NCBI GenBank assembly: GCA_003512825.1
Contig: DOOI01000103.1
Coordinates: 1 to 8,146 of the forward strand
DNA length: 8,146 nucleotides
Source of the DNA: Paracoccaceae bacterium
GTDB lineage: Bacteria > Pseudomonadota > Alphaproteobacteria > Rhodobacterales > Rhodobacteraceae
Reading direction: 5' to 3'
Shown here: one piece after another, positions 5,528 through 8,146 of the stretch
Position numbering within the stretch: the first letter of the stretch is position 1
Layout: every line of letters begins with the position of its first letter
Notes under the pieces: model-generated
Told to the model about the DNA's origin: nothing
Databases searched by the model: none
Seen by the model: only the letters and a program-made list of their open reading frames with translations
Program-made: the position numbers and the translations under genes

Positions 5528-6820
5528 TCAGTTGCCAATCCGGCAACGCTTGACGCCATTGACGATCGTGCAGTTCTCCGACCCGCCCAAACGCGCGCTG
5601 CCCGAGCCCAAACGACTCACTGCAGGCTTCGCGCTCTCCGCCTCTTGCGGGGCCGCCGTTTCCATTGCAGTCCGCGACGCCGCTTGTGCCGACGACGCAT
5701 TTGTCCGCGTTTCATCTTTCGCGGCGGCGGGGGGGCGCTTGAAAAAATCCATCATCCGCTGCGTCACATTCGGGTCTTTCTGCGCGGTAACGATAGCTTG
5801 CCCGGCCGCCTCCTCGGCCTTCGCTTCGTCCGGCAAGGCACGCTCCTGTCCTGACTGCTTTGCCAATTCCGCACGCATTTCCTCATCCATGATGGCCTGC
5901 GAACGTGGCTTTGGTCCCGTCGCAAACAAGCTCGACGCGCCGCCCTTCATCATATCCTCATATTCGGCCTTCAACGCCGCCTGCCGCTCGCGCTCCATCT
6001 TGATCGCCAACTCCGCCATCGCCACCTGCCCATCCACCGCCAATTCAGGCATATGCGGACCAACATCGGCCAACGGCGCGTCCAACATCGCGTTCAACCC
6101 GGCAAAATCGATGCCCGAAATAATCTCGCGCACTGAACTATCCGTGGCGCGCGCGCGCACCCGGATCTCAACCTGCAACCCCAATCCGGCGGCAAACCGC
6201 TTGAACGGGGCCTCCTTGAGATCGTCAAACCCACAAGCCGACCCGGTTTGCTCAACAAAAGGCACCCCCTGAACATAAGCAAACCCGCTCTCTGATTGCT
6301 GGCTCAGCGTCAGCGACACCATCGACATCACATTCGCCGACAAGCCCCGTTTCGCTTCAGGCACCCGCTGCCAAATGGCGACAACTTCCACCACCTGCGG
6401 ACCGTTGCGATAAATATAGGCCGTCTTTTTCAATCGGTTGATTTCTGTCGCCGACGGCCCTTTCGAGGCCCCCATTGGCCCTTTCGTCCGCGCCTCTTCA
6501 CGTCGCCACGCCTCCAGCTCCTCGACCGTCAAACCATTGATCCAGGCCTCGATGTCGGGCCCCCACTCCTCGCGTGTCCATCCCTCGGGGGCTTGCGCCA
6601 AATGCACCCGTGGCTCAATGACCTGACGTTCCGCCAAGGCCCGCGAGGCATCGCGCGCCTCCAGCGCCGCCGAGATACGGGCCGGAATCGACTGGGCATA
6701 GTCCTGCACAGACAGCTGCCCCAAAGTCAGCCCTGCAGCGCGAGATGTCCGGTCATAATCCACACCAGCCCCGACCAACCCGAGCACAACGACGAAACTT
6801 GCAACATATCCCTTGTTCAT
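5528..6820 (-). CDS. Uncharacterised membrane-anchored or exported protein with C-terminal cysteine pair
   Basis: I do not recognise a named family. From the ATG at 6820 the product is 430 residues. It begins with a short positive-then-hydrophobic stretch (MNKGY, then about residues 6-20), a signal anchor or signal peptide, so most of the chain is probably periplasmic. Residues 51-115 are charged and helical. Residues 122-240 look like a folded core, with YRNGPQVVEVVAIWQRVP (137-154), GFAYVQGVPFVE (179-190) and Cys196. An Ala/Glu/Lys-rich helical part (263-360) and a low-complexity Ala/Ser/Pro linker (363-410) follow. The tail has Cys417 and Cys426 around an NGVK turn, ending RIGN, which could form a disulfide hairpin. 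The start at 6820 is preferred over 6862 because the hydrophobic segment then lies at the N-terminus and AGGT lies six bases before it. It sits between the gamma-glutamyltransferase and flavoprotein genes, all leftward. Confidence 0.8.
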   Translation of the reverse strand: MNKGYVASFVVVLGLVGAGVDYDRTSRAAGLTLGQLSVQDYAQSIPARISAALEARDASRALAERQVIEPRVHLAQAPEGWTREEWGPDIEAWINGLTVEELEAWRREEARTKGPMGASKGPSATEINRLKKTAYIYRNGPQVVEVVAIWQRVPEAKRGLSANVMSMVSLTLSQQSESGFAYVQGVPFVEQTGSACGFDDLKEAPFKRFAAGLGLQVEIRVRARATDSSVREIISGIDFAGLNAMLDAPLADVGPHMPELAVDGQVAMAELAIKMERERQAALKAEYEDMMKGGASSLFATGPKPRSQAIMDEEMRAELAKQSGQERALPDEAKAEEAAGQAIVTAQKDPNVTQRMMDFFKRPPAAAKDETRTNASSAQAASRTAMETAAPQEAESAKPAVSRLGSGSARLGGSENCTIVNGVKRCRIGN

Positions 6821-6924
6821 GGGCGCACCTATCTCATTCAAATCGCCCTCGGTCTGGTGCAAAAAAACGGCGAGAGTATGGACCTGCGGTGGAGTTTTCC
6901 AGACAGGGCCAATCCCCGCATAGC
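6821..6924. other. 104-bp gap between gamma-glutamyltransferase and the uncharacterised gene
   Basis: Read leftwards, a T7 run (opposite A7 at 6861-6867) lies about 57 bp after the gamma-glutamyltransferase stop, but the bases before it form no strong stem, so it is at best a weak terminator. A TTGCAC on the same strand could be a -35 element, but nothing at the right distance resembles a -10. The transcriptional link between the two genes remains open. Confidence 0.3.
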
Positions 6925-8146
6925 TTATTGTCCGATCGCGACGCCCTCTCGCCGAGGGTCCGCCCCCCCGGTCAGCCGGGCCGGGCGCGCCGGGTTCGCT
7001 TGACCAGCCGCTCCCACGCCGCGCGCGATGGCAGCATCCGCCTCGCCCAGCGCAATTGCCTGCAAGCCCGATGTCATCTCCCCCATCTTCCCCTGATACC
7101 CCAGCCCCTCCAATTCAGGCGCCAAAGCCACAGCCGACGTTTCCGCTTCAATTTCGAACGTGCCAAAGCGATTGCTCAAATGCGGCTGTGCCACCGCCTC
7201 CTGCACCGTCATCCCCCAATCAACCCAACCGATAATCGCCTGCGCCACATACCCAATGATCTGACTGCCACCGGGACTTCCCAGAACCAGCACAGGCTTG
7301 CCATTCTGGCGCACAATGGTCGGTGCCATCGAAGAGCGTGGCCGCTTACCGGGTTCCACGCGATTGGCGACAGGAACACCGTCGTTCTGGCTAGAGAAAC
7401 TGAAATCCGTCAATTGGTTGTTGAGCAAGAACCCTGCCACCATAACCCGAGAGCCAAAGGCGTTCTCGATGCTCGATGTCATCGAAAGCGCATTCCCATA
7501 GCCATCCACTATCGACAGATGCGTTGTTGATGCTTGCTCAAATGTCGCCTCCACACCCCAATCCATCGCGTGATCCCATTTGGGATTGCCCGGTTCCACC
7601 GCGTCCAAAGCCCGTGTGCCCTTCAGCAACTCCGCCCGCTGCCAAACATAAGACCGCTCCACGAGTCCCGTCGTCGGAACCGGCACAAAATCTTCATCCG
7701 CCAAGTACCGCCCGCGATCCGCAAAGGCCAAACGACTGGCATCGCCGATAAGCCGCCAGGACTGAGCCGATGTCGCGCCCAGCCCGGTCATGTCAAAAGG
7801 CGCCAGCATCCCCAAAATCTGTGCCACAGCGATGCCACCAGACGAGGGTGGCCCCATCCCGCAAACCTCAAAACCACGGTAGTCTATGCAAATCGGGTTA
7901 CGCTCTTTCACTTTATAGGCCGCCAGATCCAACAAGCTCAAATCACCACGGTTTGCGCCCGCCGAGACCGCAGCCACGATCTCACGCGCAATCTCGCCTG
8001 TATAAAATCCCGCCGCGCCCTCTTCTGCCAATATCCGCAGTGTTTTTGCATAATGCGGCGCAATCAGCACCGACCCTTCCGCCAGCGCCACACCGTTGGG
8101 CAAAAAATAGGCCGCTGTCTGCGGGTGGGTCGCCAACCGCTCTTGG
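6925..8146 (-). CDS. ggt: Gamma-glutamyltransferase, partial (N-terminal part beyond the window)
   Basis: The C-terminal two thirds of an N-terminal-nucleophile hydrolase that cleaves gamma-glutamyl bonds of glutathione and related compounds and can transfer the glutamyl group; bacterial forms are usually periplasmic and self-cleave. The frame stays open to the right edge, so the start, any signal peptide and the large-subunit substrate Arg lie outside. Counting from a leucine codon (TTG) at 8136 as residue 1, the segments are LPNG (12-15), GPPSSGGIAVAQIL (95-108), the cleavage site before TTHLS (204-208) with nucleophile Thr204 (codon 7525-7527), LLNNQLTDFS (237-246), KRPRSSMAPTIV (264-275) with the oxyanion-side Ser pair 268-269, and GSPGGSQIIGY (286-296). 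The tail DPRREGVAIGQ (393-403) shows the C-terminus is complete. Read with the two genes downstream, it suggests amino-acid or peptide salvage. Confidence 0.95.
   Translation of the reverse strand, partial: QERLATHPQTAAYFLPNGVALAEGSVLIAPHYAKTLRILAEEGAAGFYTGEIAREIVAAVSAGANRGDLSLLDLAAYKVKERNPICIDYRGFEVCGMGPPSSGGIAVAQILGMLAPFDMTGLGATSAQSWRLIGDASRLAFADRGRYLADEDFVPVPTTGLVERSYVWQRAELLKGTRALDAVEPGNPKWDHAMDWGVEATFEQASTTHLSIVDGYGNALSMTSSIENAFGSRVMVAGFLLNNQLTDFSFSSQNDGVPVANRVEPGKRPRSSMAPTIVRQNGKPVLVLGSPGGSQIIGYVAQAIIGWVDWGMTVQEAVAQPHLSNRFGTFEIEAETSAVALAPELEGLGYQGKMGEMTSGLQAIALGEADAAIARGVGAAGQANPARPARLTGGADPRREGVAIGQ

Noticed and set aside
5531..5547. GTTGCC/GGCAAC stem at the 3' end of the uncharacterised gene as a terminator
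   Set aside because: Only six pairs, lies within the last codons, and no T-run follows on the coding strand.
5729..5736. C7/G7 homopolymer in the uncharacterised gene as a phase-variation site
   Set aside because: It lies late in the gene in a GC-rich Pro/Ala coding stretch, and seven bases is within normal variation here.
6147..6158. (GC)6 alternating tract as a Z-DNA or regulatory element
   Set aside because: It encodes the Arg-Ala-Arg stretch inside the gene and is short; expected in GC-rich coding DNA.

Overview
The window looks like ordinary chromosomal DNA from a GC-rich alphaproteobacterium, most likely a Rhodobacterales (Roseobacter-group) member. The basis is the strong G/C bias at third codon positions, the compact layout, and the families present: a DUF938 methyltransferase, a GcvT-fused dimethylglycine-dehydrogenase-type flavoprotein and a gamma-glutamyltransferase ending in a DPRREG motif. 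This taxonomic call is inference from family resemblance. I see no rRNA, tRNA, CRISPR array, transposase or phage gene.

Layout. Bases 1-110 are a leader carrying three tandem 11-bp repeats (9-41). Four genes then run rightwards: an aldo/keto reductase (111-1028), a DUF938-type methyltransferase that overlaps its stop codon by one base (1028-1681), an AhpD-like carboxymuconolactone decarboxylase family protein (1748-2092), and, after a 267-bp gap with a perfect 10-bp-stem palindrome, a small multi-pass membrane protein (2360-2842). A perfect 10-bp stem-loop (2856-2880) separates this rightward block from a leftward block and probably ends transcription from both sides. The leftward block, read from the right edge, is a gamma-glutamyltransferase cut by the window end (8146-6925), an uncharacterised 430-residue N-terminally anchored protein (6820-5528), and an 833-residue FAD/tetrahydrofolate-type demethylating dehydrogenase (5406-2905).

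How the genes may work together. The first two rightward genes are almost certainly translationally coupled, and the AhpD-like gene may be read with them. NADPH-linked carbonyl reduction next to a CxxC thiol-redox protein would fit a minor detoxification or redox role, but nothing proves a shared pathway. In the leftward block, gamma-glutamyltransferase releases amino acids from glutathione-type gamma-glutamyl compounds, and the DMGDH-type enzyme would oxidatively demethylate an N-methylated amino acid. Both suit salvage of organic nitrogen, but gaps of 104 and 121 bp leave open whether the genes form one operon.

I found no convincing previously undescribed multi-gene system. The points most worth a second look are the 11-bp repeat array at the left edge, the palindrome before the membrane-protein gene, and the uncharacterised anchored protein with a C-terminal cysteine pair.
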